Assembly (NCBI RefSeq): GCF_902706605.1
Contig: NZ_CACSLH010000001.1
Location: 62,001 to 126,000 of the forward strand
DNA from: Enterococcus sp. CSURQ0835
GTDB taxonomy: Bacteria > Bacillota > Bacilli > Lactobacillales > Enterococcaceae
Direction of reading: 5' to 3'
Length of the DNA: 64,000 nucleotides
The notes below the pieces were generated by a model. The model saw only the letters and a list, made by a program, of their open reading frames with translations, searched no databases and had not been told where the DNA came from. Below, in pieces: positions 37,308 to 47,318 of this stretch. The first letter of the stretch is position 1. Each line of letters opens with the position of its first letter. The translations under genes and the position numbers were made by a program.

Positions 37308-38819
37308 ATGAAAAAAATTTTTGTAACTGGAACTACTGGAACCATGGGCGGCGAGGCCTTAAAACAATTATTAGACCGCCGAGACCGTTTCAAAGTCATC
37401 ACGTTAGCCCGCGATTCTAAAAAAAATCGGACTTTCATGGAACAATACCGCGACGAAAAAAATCTCGAAGTCGTTTGGGGGGATCTGACCCATTACGAAG
37501 ATGTCTTGAAATGCGTGACCGGTAGTGATTATGTCATTCACTGTGCGGCATTTATTTCACCAGCAGCCGATCGCCATCCAAAAGACGCGATGCAGATCAA
37601 CTACGGCGGTACTAAAAATATTATCAAAGCCATCTTAGCGCAACCGAATAAAGATGAGATCCGTTTCGTCAATATCGGAACGGTAGCAGAAACCGGTGAT
37701 CGAATGGCGCCAATCCATTGGGGCCGCGTCGGTGATCCATTGAAACCAAGTGTCCATGATTACTATGCCGTTTCAAAAATCGCGGCAGAGCGAGCGGTAA
37801 TCGAATCGGGGATCAAACACTGGGTCTCTTTGCGCCAAACGGGAATCATGTCGATCAAAGAATTCAGCTTAAATGAAGGCATCAGCTTCCACCAACCATT
37901 AAATAATGTTTTAGAATGGGTCACCGCACATGACTCAGGTGTCTTGTGTGCTAACGCGTGTGAAGATTGGGTGCCAGAAGAATTTTGGGGCCACATCTAC
38001 AACATCGGCGGCGGTGAAGGGTGTCGGGTCACGAACTATGAATTGATGGCGCAAATGATGCAAGAAGTTGGTATCGATGATTTCAAAAAAGTGGCAGAAC
38101 CTAATTGGTACGCTTTACGCAATTTCCACGGCCAATGGTATTTAGATTCTGATAAATTAGAAGACTTGCTGCACTTCCGCTCCCAAAGCGTAACTGATTT
38201 CGTTCATTATTACGGTAAAGTTATGCGTAACTTAGGTGCGGAACAAGCCAAACAAGATCCTGCTGCACCGCAACCAACTCCAAAACAAATGATCCAAGGT
38301 ATCCGGGCGCAAAATCTACAAGCCGCCTTATCTGACACTGGAACCCTTCATTGGTTGATCAATAACCAAGAAGCTATGTTGGAACCATTTTTCATTTCGC
38401 GGGCACAATGGGCGCAACTTCCAGGCTGGGACAAATTCGTTTTATACCGTCCAGCTGGCAAGCCAGTCGTTTTAGATCACGGTTATGACGAAGACAAACC
38501 TGAAAGTGAATTAAATCTAGCTGATGTTAAACAAGCGGCGGCTTTTCGCGGGGGTAAATTACTTTCAACTGAGATGAAAACTGGCGACTGGACGACACCG
38601 TTAGAATTTGAATGTCATTACGGTCATCATTTCACCGCTAGTCCGCGCTTAGTTTTAGAAGGCGGTCACTGGTGCGATGAGTGTGAACGCGAAAGTTGGA
38701 ACTACCACGACCAAGCTAAATCCAATCCGTTTTTCGCCCAAGTATGGAATCCACTTCATGCAGCTAATGAGCCAACGAAAGTGTATCCTAAAGTCGTCAA
38801 TGATCAAGAGGTCGACTAA
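37308..38819 (+). CDS. NAD-dependent epimerase/dehydratase with C-terminal CxxC module
   Basis: A 503-aa protein. Residues 1-~320 form an extended SDR: the glycine motif KIFVTGTTGTMGGEAL, VVWGDLTHYED, and the catalytic pair YYAVSKIAAE (YxxxK). The last ~150 residues are not SDR: they hold FECHYGHHFTASPRLVLEGG and HWCDECERESWNY, which could bind a metal through Cys and His. Such long SDRs occur in lactobacilli and enterococci with unknown substrates. The ATG at 37308 follows AAAGGGTG. It is divergent from the tandem-HTH AraC gene, a likely activator, with a terminator behind it. Confidence 0.82.
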   Translation: MKKIFVTGTTGTMGGEALKQLLDRRDRFKVITLARDSKKNRTFMEQYRDEKNLEVVWGDLTHYEDVLKCVTGSDYVIHCAAFISPAADRHPKDAMQINYGGTKNIIKAILAQPNKDEIRFVNIGTVAETGDRMAPIHWGRVGDPLKPSVHDYYAVSKIAAERAVIESGIKHWVSLRQTGIMSIKEFSLNEGISFHQPLNNVLEWVTAHDSGVLCANACEDWVPEEFWGHIYNIGGGEGCRVTNYELMAQMMQEVGIDDFKKVAEPNWYALRNFHGQWYLDSDKLEDLLHFRSQSVTDFVHYYGKVMRNLGAEQAKQDPAAPQPTPKQMIQGIRAQNLQAALSDTGTLHWLINNQEAMLEPFFISRAQWAQLPGWDKFVLYRPAGKPVVLDHGYDEDKPESELNLADVKQAAAFRGGKLLSTEMKTGDWTTPLEFECHYGHHFTASPRLVLEGGHWCDECERESWNYHDQAKSNPFFAQVWNPLHAANEPTKVYPKVVNDQEVD

Positions 38820-38850
38820 AAACGCTTCGCTGAAAAAATAAAACCTCAAA

Positions 38851-38903
38851 AAAGACGCGTACGATTAAGCTGACGTTTGCCAGCAGCTCGTGCGCGTCTT
38901 TTT
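38851..38903 (+). terminator. Rho-independent terminator after the SDR gene
   Basis: Stem AGACGCGTACGA / TCGTGCGCGTCT around a ~23-nt internal region that can form a second small hairpin, followed by TTTTCATTT. The A-run on the other side makes it possibly bidirectional. Confidence 0.8.
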
Positions 38904-38934
38904 CATTTCGTAAGTTAGCGGCCTTTCAAAAACA

Positions 38935-39765
38935 TTAAGTAGTACCTGTTTTTCGGACATGTAATTGCAGCTCAGTCAAAAACTCAGCCTCAGTTGCAGT
39001 TTGTCGATTGTCGATTCGATACAGCTCAAATGGCTCGCCTAAAATTTCTAATCTCTGCTCATGACAATAGGCATAAAGGTTCGCGACTTCTTGGGCATTT
39101 TGCTCATAGCTGCCACGATAAAAGGTCGATACATAGGTCCCCGACAGCAATTCAAAATCTTTTTCCTCCACTGATTCAGGCAAAACAAAAAAAACAGTGT
39201 GATAGACATTTGTCCGTCCTTGCTTTAGCTCTGCCAATGATAAAAAAGCGCCGATCTGCAATGAGGCAAAGCTGCTGAGTTTTGCTTCATGTTTTTGTTG
39301 CAACTTTTTGATAACAAAGTCCATCTCTTCATCTCGCGTGATATGTTCTGTGATCTGAACACAAGCACGAGCAGATAAATTTTTTAATTGGTACTTGCCA
39401 GTGTGGATTTTCCCATACTCAACTAGTTGCTGCTTTTGCTCGGTCACTTGTGCCAGCTGTGCGTCAAGTAACGCCCGCTTTTGTTCCAACAACTGTTGCT
39501 CTTTCGTTAACAGTGCCAGTGTGGATTCGACGGATAATTCTGCTAAATAATTTTTGATCTCCGGTAAGGAAAAATCCAATTGACGCAACTCGCGAATGAT
39601 ATTTAATTTATAAAGATCTTTTAAACTGAATAAGCGATAGCCGCTTGTACTTCGTTTGGGCGTCAGTAAACCTAGTTTTTCATAATTACGTAATGCATCG
39701 GTACTGATACCAAAAAGTTTTGCGATCTCGCTGATCAAATAATATTCTTTCAAAATTTTTTCCAC
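38935..39765 (-). CDS. MerR-family regulator with C-terminal effector domain
   Basis: A 276-aa protein: N-terminal winged HTH (YYLISEIAKLFGISTDALRN, YEKLGLLTPKRSTSGYRLFS), a coiled-coil dimer helix (~80-120, rich in Gln and Leu) and a ~150-aa GyrI-like ligand domain, as in BmrR-type multidrug sensors. The strand of the effector domain and FELYRIDNRQ near the end fit this. It is divergent from a YitT-family gene whose promoter has the long MerR-type spacer with a palindrome in it. The ligand is unknown. The ATG at 39765 lacks a strong ribosome site in the AT-rich leader. Confidence 0.87.
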   Translation of the reverse strand: MEKILKEYYLISEIAKLFGISTDALRNYEKLGLLTPKRSTSGYRLFSLKDLYKLNIIRELRQLDFSLPEIKNYLAELSVESTLALLTKEQQLLEQKRALLDAQLAQVTEQKQQLVEYGKIHTGKYQLKNLSARACVQITEHITRDEEMDFVIKKLQQKHEAKLSSFASLQIGAFLSLAELKQGRTNVYHTVFFVLPESVEEKDFELLSGTYVSTFYRGSYEQNAQEVANLYAYCHEQRLEILGEPFELYRIDNRQTATEAEFLTELQLHVRKTGTT

Positions 39766-39781
39766 TCTTTTTACTTTTTTC

Positions 39782-39812
39782 TTGACCTTGGTATTATACC
39801 AAACTTTATGAT
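39782..39812 (+). promoter_or_regulatory. MerR-type promoter and operator
   Basis: TTGACC (39782-39787), a 19-bp spacer and TATGAT (39807-39812). The spacer carries the palindrome TTGGTATTATACCAA (39788-39802). Over-long 19-bp spacers with a dyad are the hallmark of promoters activated by MerR-family DNA distortion. It reads towards the YitT-family gene and overlaps the divergent MerR promoter region. Confidence 0.9.
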
Positions 39813-39842
39813 AGAAGCTGAAATCATTTTGGAGGTTTTACC

Positions 39843-40493
39843 ATGAAAAAAAGCAAACAGCTACTGGGAAATTTTTTCGCTGACTTTTCCACGAAGCAGA
39901 TCTTATTGATTATTCTCGGAGCGGCCATCGCCACTTTTGGGATTCATAATATCCACCAGCAAGCCGGGATCACAGAAGGAGGCGTCATTGGTGTCGTCTT
40001 ATTGCTCCACCACTGGTTTGATCTTTCCCCTTCCATTACCTCACCGCTGCTAGATCTATTGTGTTATGTGCTAGCGTTTCGCTTTTTAGGCGGGAAATTT
40101 ATTAAAACATCACTGGTCTCAACGATCGTTGTCGCCCTTTTTTATCGCTTGTGGGAACAATTTCCCCCAATGTTACCAGATCTGACCGATATGCCTTTAT
40201 TAGCTGCGATCTTAGGCGGACTCTTTTTAGGGATCGGGGTTGGACTCGTCGTTCGCTTAGGTGGTTCTAGTGGCGGAGACGATGCGCTTGCATTATCCAT
40301 CTCCCACGTCACCAAAGTTCGAATCTCAAAAGCGTATCTTGTTACAGACTTGACCGTTTTAATGTTATCGTTAAGCTACATCCCGTTCAGTCGGATCATC
40401 TTCTCGCTGTGTACCGTGATGATCTCATCTTATGTGATCGATTTCGTCAAAGAATTCAAAGTCGCAAAATTGGAAATGCCCCAGCAACGTTAA
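39843..40493 (+). CDS. YitT/YczE-family membrane protein
   Basis: A 216-aa integral membrane protein with about five or six helices and YitT-type motifs: ILLIILGAAIATFGIHNIHQ, QAGITEGGVIGVVLLLHHWF and LVVRLGGSSGGDDALALSIS. It lacks the C-terminal DUF2179 domain of full-length YitT proteins. Substrate unknown; some relatives are linked to export. It is under a MerR-type promoter, so it probably responds to the ligand of the divergent regulator. The ATG follows GGAGGTTTT. Confidence 0.85.
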   Translation: MKKSKQLLGNFFADFSTKQILLIILGAAIATFGIHNIHQQAGITEGGVIGVVLLLHHWFDLSPSITSPLLDLLCYVLAFRFLGGKFIKTSLVSTIVVALFYRLWEQFPPMLPDLTDMPLLAAILGGLFLGIGVGLVVRLGGSSGGDDALALSISHVTKVRISKAYLVTDLTVLMLSLSYIPFSRIIFSLCTVMISSYVIDFVKEFKVAKLEMPQQR

Positions 40494-40506
40494 TTCAGCA
40501 ATAGAA

Positions 40507-40552
40507 AAAGGTTACTAGCGGATTCAATTTGAATCTGCTAGCAACCTTTTTT
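40507..40552. terminator. Bidirectional terminator
   Basis: Long inverted repeat AAAGGTTACTAGCGGATTCA and complement (one mismatch) with A-run and T-run flanks, between the YitT-like gene and the convergent cellobiose operon. Confidence 0.9.
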
Positions 40553-40573
40553 AGTTAGCGTTTTCAATTGTAC

Positions 40574-41920
40574 TTAAGCCCTTGCAGAAAGCTCGACTGC
40601 TTTTGCTTGTTCCTCCTTTAATAACTTGGTGTCATAAAATTTGATAAACGGAAACCAAATAGTAAAAGCTAATAGCGTACTGACAACTGCTAAGACGGCG
40701 GCTTTCCAATCACCGCCACTCCCGATAAAAGCACCGATCCCTACTGGTGAAGGCCAGGGCATTTGAGCTAGCATCGGTTTAACGATTTCCAATTTGATCG
40801 CAAAATAGGATAATGATGCTGCAGCTATCGGAGCTAAGAAAAACGGAACCGCTAAATAAGGATTGTAGACAATCGGCATACCAAAGATCAACGGCTCATT
40901 GATATTGAAGATTCCTGGAACTAAAGAAGCTTTACCCAATACTTTTAACTGATCCGATTTTGCTAAGAAAGCAATGAAGATCACTAGTCCTAAAGTTGCT
41001 CCTGAACCTCCAACGATAGCGTATGAGTTATTAAACTCACCAGCTAAAGGAAAATTCGCTCCTTGAGCATTGGCTTGCATATTTGCCAAAACAATTGGCG
41101 TTAAAAAGGACGTGATGATATTCGCTCCATGGATTCCAACGATCCATAACGCGTGGATCAAGAAATAGATCACCATCACCCCAAGCCAAGTGTCCGTCAA
41201 GTTTGTAACAAAACCAAACGGAATTGAAATCACTTTAAAAATATCAGTTCCTGCTATAATTAACACTCCATTGATTGCCATTACAACAAAGGCAATCACA
41301 AAAGTTGGAATCAAAGCTGTAAAAGAACGGGAAACGCCAACTGGAACGACCTCAGGCATCTTGATCACCCAATTGCGTTTTACACACAGACAATACAATT
41401 TTACTGCGATGATCGACATGATAATCCCAGTAAAAATTCCTGAAGTCCCCAGCCGCTCCACAAATCCTGTCAGTCGGATGCCATTCATCACATGTTCTTT
41501 ACTTGTAATTGACGTCAGCAACGTGATCTTTCCTTTCACGAGAACCATTTCAGGAACACACATGAAAAAGGCAAAGACTGAAAGTAAGGCTCCCGTCAAT
41601 GGATTCACATTCAAGTCTTGTTCATCTCGCTCAATCATCGTCAATTCATAAGCAAAGACGATCGCAAAATAGATGGCGAGAATTCCCATTGTCATCGTGT
41701 AGACGATCATATAGAGATCACTGATCTTAAAAAAGGTTGCATTGAAAAAACCTTCTAAGACTGGGAACGGTAACGGTAAAATATTCAGCACTAAAAACAT
41801 CGAGCCAACAATTGTAAAAGGAATTGAAGCCATCCCAGCCGCCATAACCGCGCGAACAATTTTTAGTTGGGCGATCTTAGCCATTGGCCCCATTAAATAC
41901 TTTTGTAAAAAGTTAAACAT
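40574..41920 (-). CDS. celB: PTS lactose/cellobiose-type permease IIC
   Basis: The 448-aa membrane IIC of a lac-family PTS, with about ten helices. Motifs GIHGANIITSFLTPIV, VGGSGATLGLVIFIAFLAKS and NINEPLIFGMPIVYNP are diagnostic; the last includes the substrate-contact Asn-Glu-Pro loop. It takes up a beta-glucoside (cellobiose or similar), which is phosphorylated by the IIB of the same operon. The ATG overlaps the stop of the 174-aa gene (TAATG). It is the last gene of the operon and followed by a strong terminator. Confidence 0.93.
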   Translation of the reverse strand: MFNFLQKYLMGPMAKIAQLKIVRAVMAAGMASIPFTIVGSMFLVLNILPLPFPVLEGFFNATFFKISDLYMIVYTMTMGILAIYFAIVFAYELTMIERDEQDLNVNPLTGALLSVFAFFMCVPEMVLVKGKITLLTSITSKEHVMNGIRLTGFVERLGTSGIFTGIIMSIIAVKLYCLCVKRNWVIKMPEVVPVGVSRSFTALIPTFVIAFVVMAINGVLIIAGTDIFKVISIPFGFVTNLTDTWLGVMVIYFLIHALWIVGIHGANIITSFLTPIVLANMQANAQGANFPLAGEFNNSYAIVGGSGATLGLVIFIAFLAKSDQLKVLGKASLVPGIFNINEPLIFGMPIVYNPYLAVPFFLAPIAAASLSYFAIKLEIVKPMLAQMPWPSPVGIGAFIGSGGDWKAAVLAVVSTLLAFTIWFPFIKFYDTKLLKEEQAKAVELSARA

Positions 41921-42444
41921 TATTCATTCTCCTCACTTAAATCCAAAATCGATTCGTACGCTTTGATTTGTTGATAAGGCTGATCGCGGTTGTCTTGAAT
42001 TTTTTTCAACCGTTGTTCTACTAATAAAGCGAATAAAACTCCGCAAGTTAAAAGGCTTATACTCAATGCACGGCCCACATTTCCCGGTTCGATAAAAGAA
42101 AAAAGCACGTTAAAAGCCGGCGTCCAAATTGCCAATAAGACTAATACATTGCTTACGATTTGAAGCCAATAATATCCTTTGGTCCAAGGAACTGTATTTT
42201 TCGGCTGACGGTATAATTTGGTTTGTTCAGCAATCGCTGACAAACTAGCCAGTAATAATAAAAGCGGAATTCCCCACAGCTTTGAACCCGTTAGAAAAAG
42301 CAAGACCGTCCAATAGAGATTTGAAAAAAAGAAACCTGCCGTTAAATAACGAATGAATAAGTAACGATTAAAATACATCATTTTCAAACTCAATTGTCTT
42401 TGTTTGAGAACTAGAACTGTTTTTTCGCTTTTATTCATCTTCAT
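41920..42444 (-). CDS. Four-helix membrane protein in the cellobiose PTS operon
   Basis: A 174-aa protein with two pairs of membrane helices (LFIRYLTAGFFFSNLYWTVL, KLWGIPLLLLLASLSAIAE, IVSNVLVLLAIWTPAFNVLF, LSISLLTCGVLFALLVEQRL) and charged ends. It lies between IIA and IIC with overlapping or near-overlapping borders, so it is certainly part of the operon. Similar small proteins occur in enterococcal bgl operons, but I know of no proven role. Start either the ATG at 42444 or that at 42438, which is better placed after GAGGGGC. Confidence 0.8.
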   Translation of the reverse strand: MKMNKSEKTVLVLKQRQLSLKMMYFNRYLFIRYLTAGFFFSNLYWTVLLFLTGSKLWGIPLLLLLASLSAIAEQTKLYRQPKNTVPWTKGYYWLQIVSNVLVLLAIWTPAFNVLFSFIEPGNVGRALSISLLTCGVLFALLVEQRLKKIQDNRDQPYQQIKAYESILDLSEENE

Positions 42445-42457
42445 TGCCCCTCTTCAA

Positions 42458-42796
42458 TTATTCTGCATACCGATGCTGGTATAAAAATTTCATCTCTTGA
42501 GCGACTTCTAGTAATGTCATCGTTGTCATCAAATGATCTTGCGCGTGTACCATGATGATCTCCATTTCGATCTTAGTCCCATTAGCGTATTCTTTTAATA
42601 ACTGAGTCTGTGATTTGTGAGCTTGCAAGATTTTCTCATTGGCCTCAATCAATTGTTCCTCAGCAGTAGCAAAAGCTTGTTCTCGCATCGCAGCAAAAGC
42701 TTGATGGATCACAGCTCGAGCATCTCCGCTGTGCAAGATGATTTCAAAAGCAGTTACTTGAAGAGCTTCGCTACCCATTTGATTTTGATTTGTCAT
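42458..42796 (-). CDS. celC: PTS lactose/cellobiose IIA
   Basis: The 112-aa helical IIA of the lac family, a trimeric cytosolic phosphocarrier. The motif IMVHAQDHLMTTMTLLEVAQ contains the phosphorylated His, and FEIILHSGDARAVIHQAF is the first-helix signature. It takes phosphate from HPr and gives it to the IIB Cys. The ATG follows AAGGAGG; it is 15 bp after the regulator gene. Confidence 0.93.
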   Translation of the reverse strand: MTNQNQMGSEALQVTAFEIILHSGDARAVIHQAFAAMREQAFATAEEQLIEANEKILQAHKSQTQLLKEYANGTKIEMEIIMVHAQDHLMTTMTLLEVAQEMKFLYQHRYAE

Positions 42797-42811
42797 AGTT
42801 CCTCCTTCTAA

Positions 42812-44794
42812 CTAAATAATTTTAGTAAATTCCTGATAAAAATTTTTAAACGTAGGGATTTCTAAAATTTTTGTTTGAATTTCTAACTGATCAACTAACT
42901 GAACGATCCCTTTTGTCATCACAGTAATCCCTTCATTTTCGATATAAGATGGTGAAATCATAAAGACGAATTTGATCTCACTTGCCCCATCCCAAACCAT
43001 CCCTTGTGGAATCAACGCCACGGCAATTTTAGTTGAAACCCCAATTGGCACTGCCGGATGGGGGACTACGATCTGCTCGCTAAAAATAATTTGACCCATC
43101 GTCTCTCGATGCTTAATCTGTTCGAGCATTTCTTGCTTGTAATTCACATTTTCATGCTCACTTAAAACCGTAATTAAATCAGTTAAGATTTGTTCTTTTA
43201 ACGGAGGTCTATCATAGACTAAAAACCGTTCTTGTATTAATTGTTCATTAAAAATTTTTTGTTTTACTTCATTTGTTAGCTGGGTCACATCTGTAACGAT
43301 TGGCCGACCTGTGGGATTAAATTGTTTCATAATATGCCGAATTCGATTTACATCTTGGTCATTTAAGAAAACACTGACATGAATCACTGGAATTTGAAAA
43401 AGCATCGCTGAAAGATCAATTGAGGAGATGATCAGATCAATACCTTGCAAACTTTCTTCATCAATCTCATAGTAGCCTTTAACCGCAGCTATTGTGATGT
43501 GCTCATTAAACTCTTTGACGACCCGATTTTTTAACAGTTGAGCGCTTCCGTAACCCGTAGCACAAATAATCAATACTTGAATCTTTTTCGTATCCTCTAA
43601 TTTCTCTAATGCAGCTAAGACATGCAGTGTCAAGTACGCCCATTCATCGTCACTAATGTTAAAAGATTGCAATGCCGCCATCTCTCCTAAATGCCGTTTC
43701 GTTAATTCATAAGCTTCAGGATAGTCTCTTTTTATCTCGGTGGTCAAAGGATTTCCAAGTCGAATACCACGATTTAACCGCACTAACATTGGAACTAAGT
43801 GCTCTAGTAACCCATTTTTCAGCTGATAATTTTCAACCAATGAATAACCGATAGATTGTGAGAGCGATTGCAATGTTTGCGTCAGTTCCACAGCCAATTT
43901 TTGATTTTCTTCGTTTTTAATCTGATTAGATTTCGCCATTAAATGTAATGCTAAGTAAGCGATCTCTTCGATGGGGAAATAAACTTGAACATCTTTTTCG
44001 ATCCGCTGAACAATTTTTTTAGCTACCGCAAACTCCACCGATTGCGGATCGGACACCATACTTGCGTCCTTGATTTCAAATCCTTCTTGCAACCGTTTGA
44101 TTGCTAATGATAAATGCAAAACCAAATTTTGGATAATAATATCCGACAACTTCAGACTTGCCTCACGCGTCTCATCTAAAATAATGATTGTCAACTCTTC
44201 AAAACTGACTTCTTGAAAGAAACGACTATTGCCAAAATAGTCTTTCAGTGGATTACTATAATTTTTCCCAAAGAAGGTATCCATAATAAAATGTCGTTTG
44301 TTACGTTCTGTTCCTACCACCCAAAAGCCTTTACCAGGCTTTGAAGTGACCTCTAGTGCATAAGGCAACAATTTCTCTTTAATTTCTTGAATGTCTTTAC
44401 TCAAACTAGAACGACTGATAAAAAGCTCTTCCGCCAAGTCATCTAAAAATAAAACAGCTTCTTCCAACAATAATTTATTCAGAATATAATTTTGACGATC
44501 CGCGCTTTCACTCACTTGCAGCTGAGCCCTTTCATAATTATTTGGTTTAAGATCCAACTGATTTAAAAATAGATCAAAAACTAGTTTATGCTGGATCTCT
44601 AACCGATAGCCTTGACCTTGTTTTGCTAAGATATCGCCACCATTTGTTTGAACCAGTTCTCTTAACTGCTTAAGATAATTTCGAACTGTTCGATCAGATA
44701 ACGACAACTCAGAAGCCAGCTCTTGACTCGTAAGAAAAGCACCTTTATGCTCAATCAACTGTAGTAACAGCAGTTTTTCCTTCTGCTTCATCAT
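42812..44794 (-). CDS. licR: LicR-like PRD regulator with IIB and IIA domains
   Basis: A 660-aa transcription activator of the BglG/LicR type. In order: HTH (LTSQELASELSLSDRTVRNY), a second HTH (ELFISRSSLSKDIQEIKEKL), PRD1 (~185-290) and PRD2 (~300-405) with His for HPr and EIIB phosphorylation (LALHLMAKSNQ, LTLHVLAALEK), a GatB-like IIB domain (VLIICATGYGSAQLL, Cys in place) and a fructose-type IIA domain (IVVPHPAVPIGVSTKIAVAL). PTS phosphorylation adjusts its activity to sugar supply. It lies inside the operon that it probably controls. GGAGG fits either of two adjacent ATG codons. Confidence 0.92.
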   Translation of the reverse strand: MMKQKEKLLLLQLIEHKGAFLTSQELASELSLSDRTVRNYLKQLRELVQTNGGDILAKQGQGYRLEIQHKLVFDLFLNQLDLKPNNYERAQLQVSESADRQNYILNKLLLEEAVLFLDDLAEELFISRSSLSKDIQEIKEKLLPYALEVTSKPGKGFWVVGTERNKRHFIMDTFFGKNYSNPLKDYFGNSRFFQEVSFEELTIIILDETREASLKLSDIIIQNLVLHLSLAIKRLQEGFEIKDASMVSDPQSVEFAVAKKIVQRIEKDVQVYFPIEEIAYLALHLMAKSNQIKNEENQKLAVELTQTLQSLSQSIGYSLVENYQLKNGLLEHLVPMLVRLNRGIRLGNPLTTEIKRDYPEAYELTKRHLGEMAALQSFNISDDEWAYLTLHVLAALEKLEDTKKIQVLIICATGYGSAQLLKNRVVKEFNEHITIAAVKGYYEIDEESLQGIDLIISSIDLSAMLFQIPVIHVSVFLNDQDVNRIRHIMKQFNPTGRPIVTDVTQLTNEVKQKIFNEQLIQERFLVYDRPPLKEQILTDLITVLSEHENVNYKQEMLEQIKHRETMGQIIFSEQIVVPHPAVPIGVSTKIAVALIPQGMVWDGASEIKFVFMISPSYIENEGITVMTKGIVQLVDQLEIQTKILEIPTFKNFYQEFTKII

Positions 44795-44809
44795 TATCCT
44801 CCGTTCAAA

Positions 44810-45124
44810 TTAAAGGTTTTCTTCGATGACCTCAGCCAGTTTTTCAATACCAGTTGGGATCGGAACATAGGCTTGAAAAGGAATACTGATGACTGGCTTG
44901 CCGACAGTTTCACCTATTTTTTGATACTTTGCTAAAAACATCGTTGTCTGGGGAGAAATCAAGAAGAGATCAAAATCACTTGTTTTAATCATTCGATCGC
45001 CTTCAGTTGCAGAAACCGCATCCACCAATACTTCTTCACCTTTACTTTTAAAATACTCGGTTGTCTTTGAAGCCATCATAGAAGATGACATTCCGGCTGC
45101 GCAAATAATCAATGCTTTTTTCAT
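44810..45124 (-). CDS. celA: PTS lactose/cellobiose IIB
   Basis: A 104-aa cytosolic IIB of the lac family. The phospho-Cys is C8 in MKKALIICAAGMSSSMMASK, followed by the P-loop-like serines. It passes phosphate from IIA to the incoming beta-glucoside on IIC. The ATG at 45124 follows AGGAGTG. It lies between the glycosidase and regulator genes. Confidence 0.93.
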   Translation of the reverse strand: MKKALIICAAGMSSSMMASKTTEYFKSKGEEVLVDAVSATEGDRMIKTSDFDLFLISPQTTMFLAKYQKIGETVGKPVISIPFQAYVPIPTGIEKLAEVIEENL

Positions 45125-45157
45125 AGTTGAAACACTCCTTATTAGCTTTTTGCTAAA

Positions 45158-46594
<1,437 letters not shown>

Positions 46595-46632
46595 TTATTC
46601 TCCTCACTCTTTATTTCTCTTAGAGTGTAATC

Positions 46633-46646
46633 TGTAATCGCTTCCC
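46633..46646. promoter_or_regulatory. cre-like site (CcpA) in the bglA promoter
   Basis: TGTAATCGCTTCCC matches 12 of 14 positions of the cre consensus TGWAANCGNTNWCA. It lies about 45 bp upstream of bglA, overlapping a TTGATG-17-TACACT promoter candidate, as expected for carbon catabolite repression of a beta-glucoside operon. Confidence 0.6.
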
Positions 46647-46660
46647 CATCAATCTAAATT

Positions 46661-46680
46661 TTTCCGTAGTATTACGGAAA
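46661..46680. promoter_or_regulatory. Palindrome upstream of the bglA promoter
   Basis: TTTCCGTA-GTAT-TACGGAAA, a perfect 8-bp inverted repeat just upstream of the candidate -35. Its place suits an operator for the LicR-like activator of the operon. It has no T-run typical of a terminator on the minus strand. Confidence 0.5.
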
Positions 46681-46733
46681 AAGCTTACTCGTTCAAAAAG
46701 CTGTTTCTTTAATCCAGTCAATTCTTTCTTGTT

Positions 46734-46768
46734 ATAAAAAAATCACCTACTAAATTTAGCAGGTGATT
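46734..46768 (-). terminator. Rho-independent terminator after the lipoprotein gene
   Basis: Stem AATCACCTGCTAAA / TTTAGTAGGTGATT followed by a T7 tract on the minus strand. Confidence 0.88.
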
Positions 46769-46777
46769 GGCTACTAT

Positions 46778-47179
46778 TTAATTTTTCACAGGATTTACTT
46801 CCACGTGATTCAACTGCGCTGCCGTATTGAGTGGCACGACGATTTGGATCAAACTTTTCGTATCACTATGACTATCCTTTTCGACCGAGATCGTGATGGG
46901 ATAAAGATCCCCATTTTTCATATGCGCCATACCTGCGTAAGCGATGGTTTTGACCCCATTGAAGTCTTCGGTGTGATCCGGTTTTCCAGCCGGGATATCC
47001 ACAAAGTCCAACGCTTGTTGATTGATATTATAATCTGGTAACATCGTACGAAAGATCCGTTCACTTTTCTTTTCCAACTCACTTAGCGATGTGTTGGCGT
47101 TTTTTCCACACGCTGAAAAAAGTGCCAGCGAACTCAAACAAACGAAAAAGCCGATCAAAAGTTGTTTTTTGATTTTCAA
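46778..47179 (-). CDS. Putative lipoprotein, 133 aa
   Basis: The N-terminus KIKKQLLIGFFVCLSSLALF is followed by a lipobox (LFSAC, Cys24), so the mature protein should be lipid-anchored outside the membrane. The remainder (LSELEKKSERIFRTMLPDYN, IQIVVPLNTAAQLNHVEVNP) is not recognised as a known family. The start is TTG at 47179 with GGGAGGAG 7 nt upstream. Single gene with its own terminator, between the bgl operon and the lactococcin-type cassette. Function unknown. Confidence 0.8.
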   Translation of the reverse strand: MKIKKQLLIGFFVCLSSLALFSACGKNANTSLSELEKKSERIFRTMLPDYNINQQALDFVDIPAGKPDHTEDFNGVKTIAYAGMAHMKNGDLYPITISVEKDSHSDTKSLIQIVVPLNTAAQLNHVEVNPVKN

Positions 47180-47318
47180 AGCAAAACTCCTCCCTAGCAG
47201 AGCATCCCATAACCAATGTTACTTTTCAAACTTAATGAGAACATTTTTAAATCTCAAAAAAGCAGCAAAAACAACAACTAGAGGCATGACAGTTCTGAGA
47301 AAGGAGATTTATTAAAAT

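Noticed and set aside
40507-40552. Long inverted repeats at 20300 and 40507 considered as small RNA genes
   Set aside because: Both lie between convergent genes and have A-run/T-run flanks, as ordinary bidirectional terminators do.
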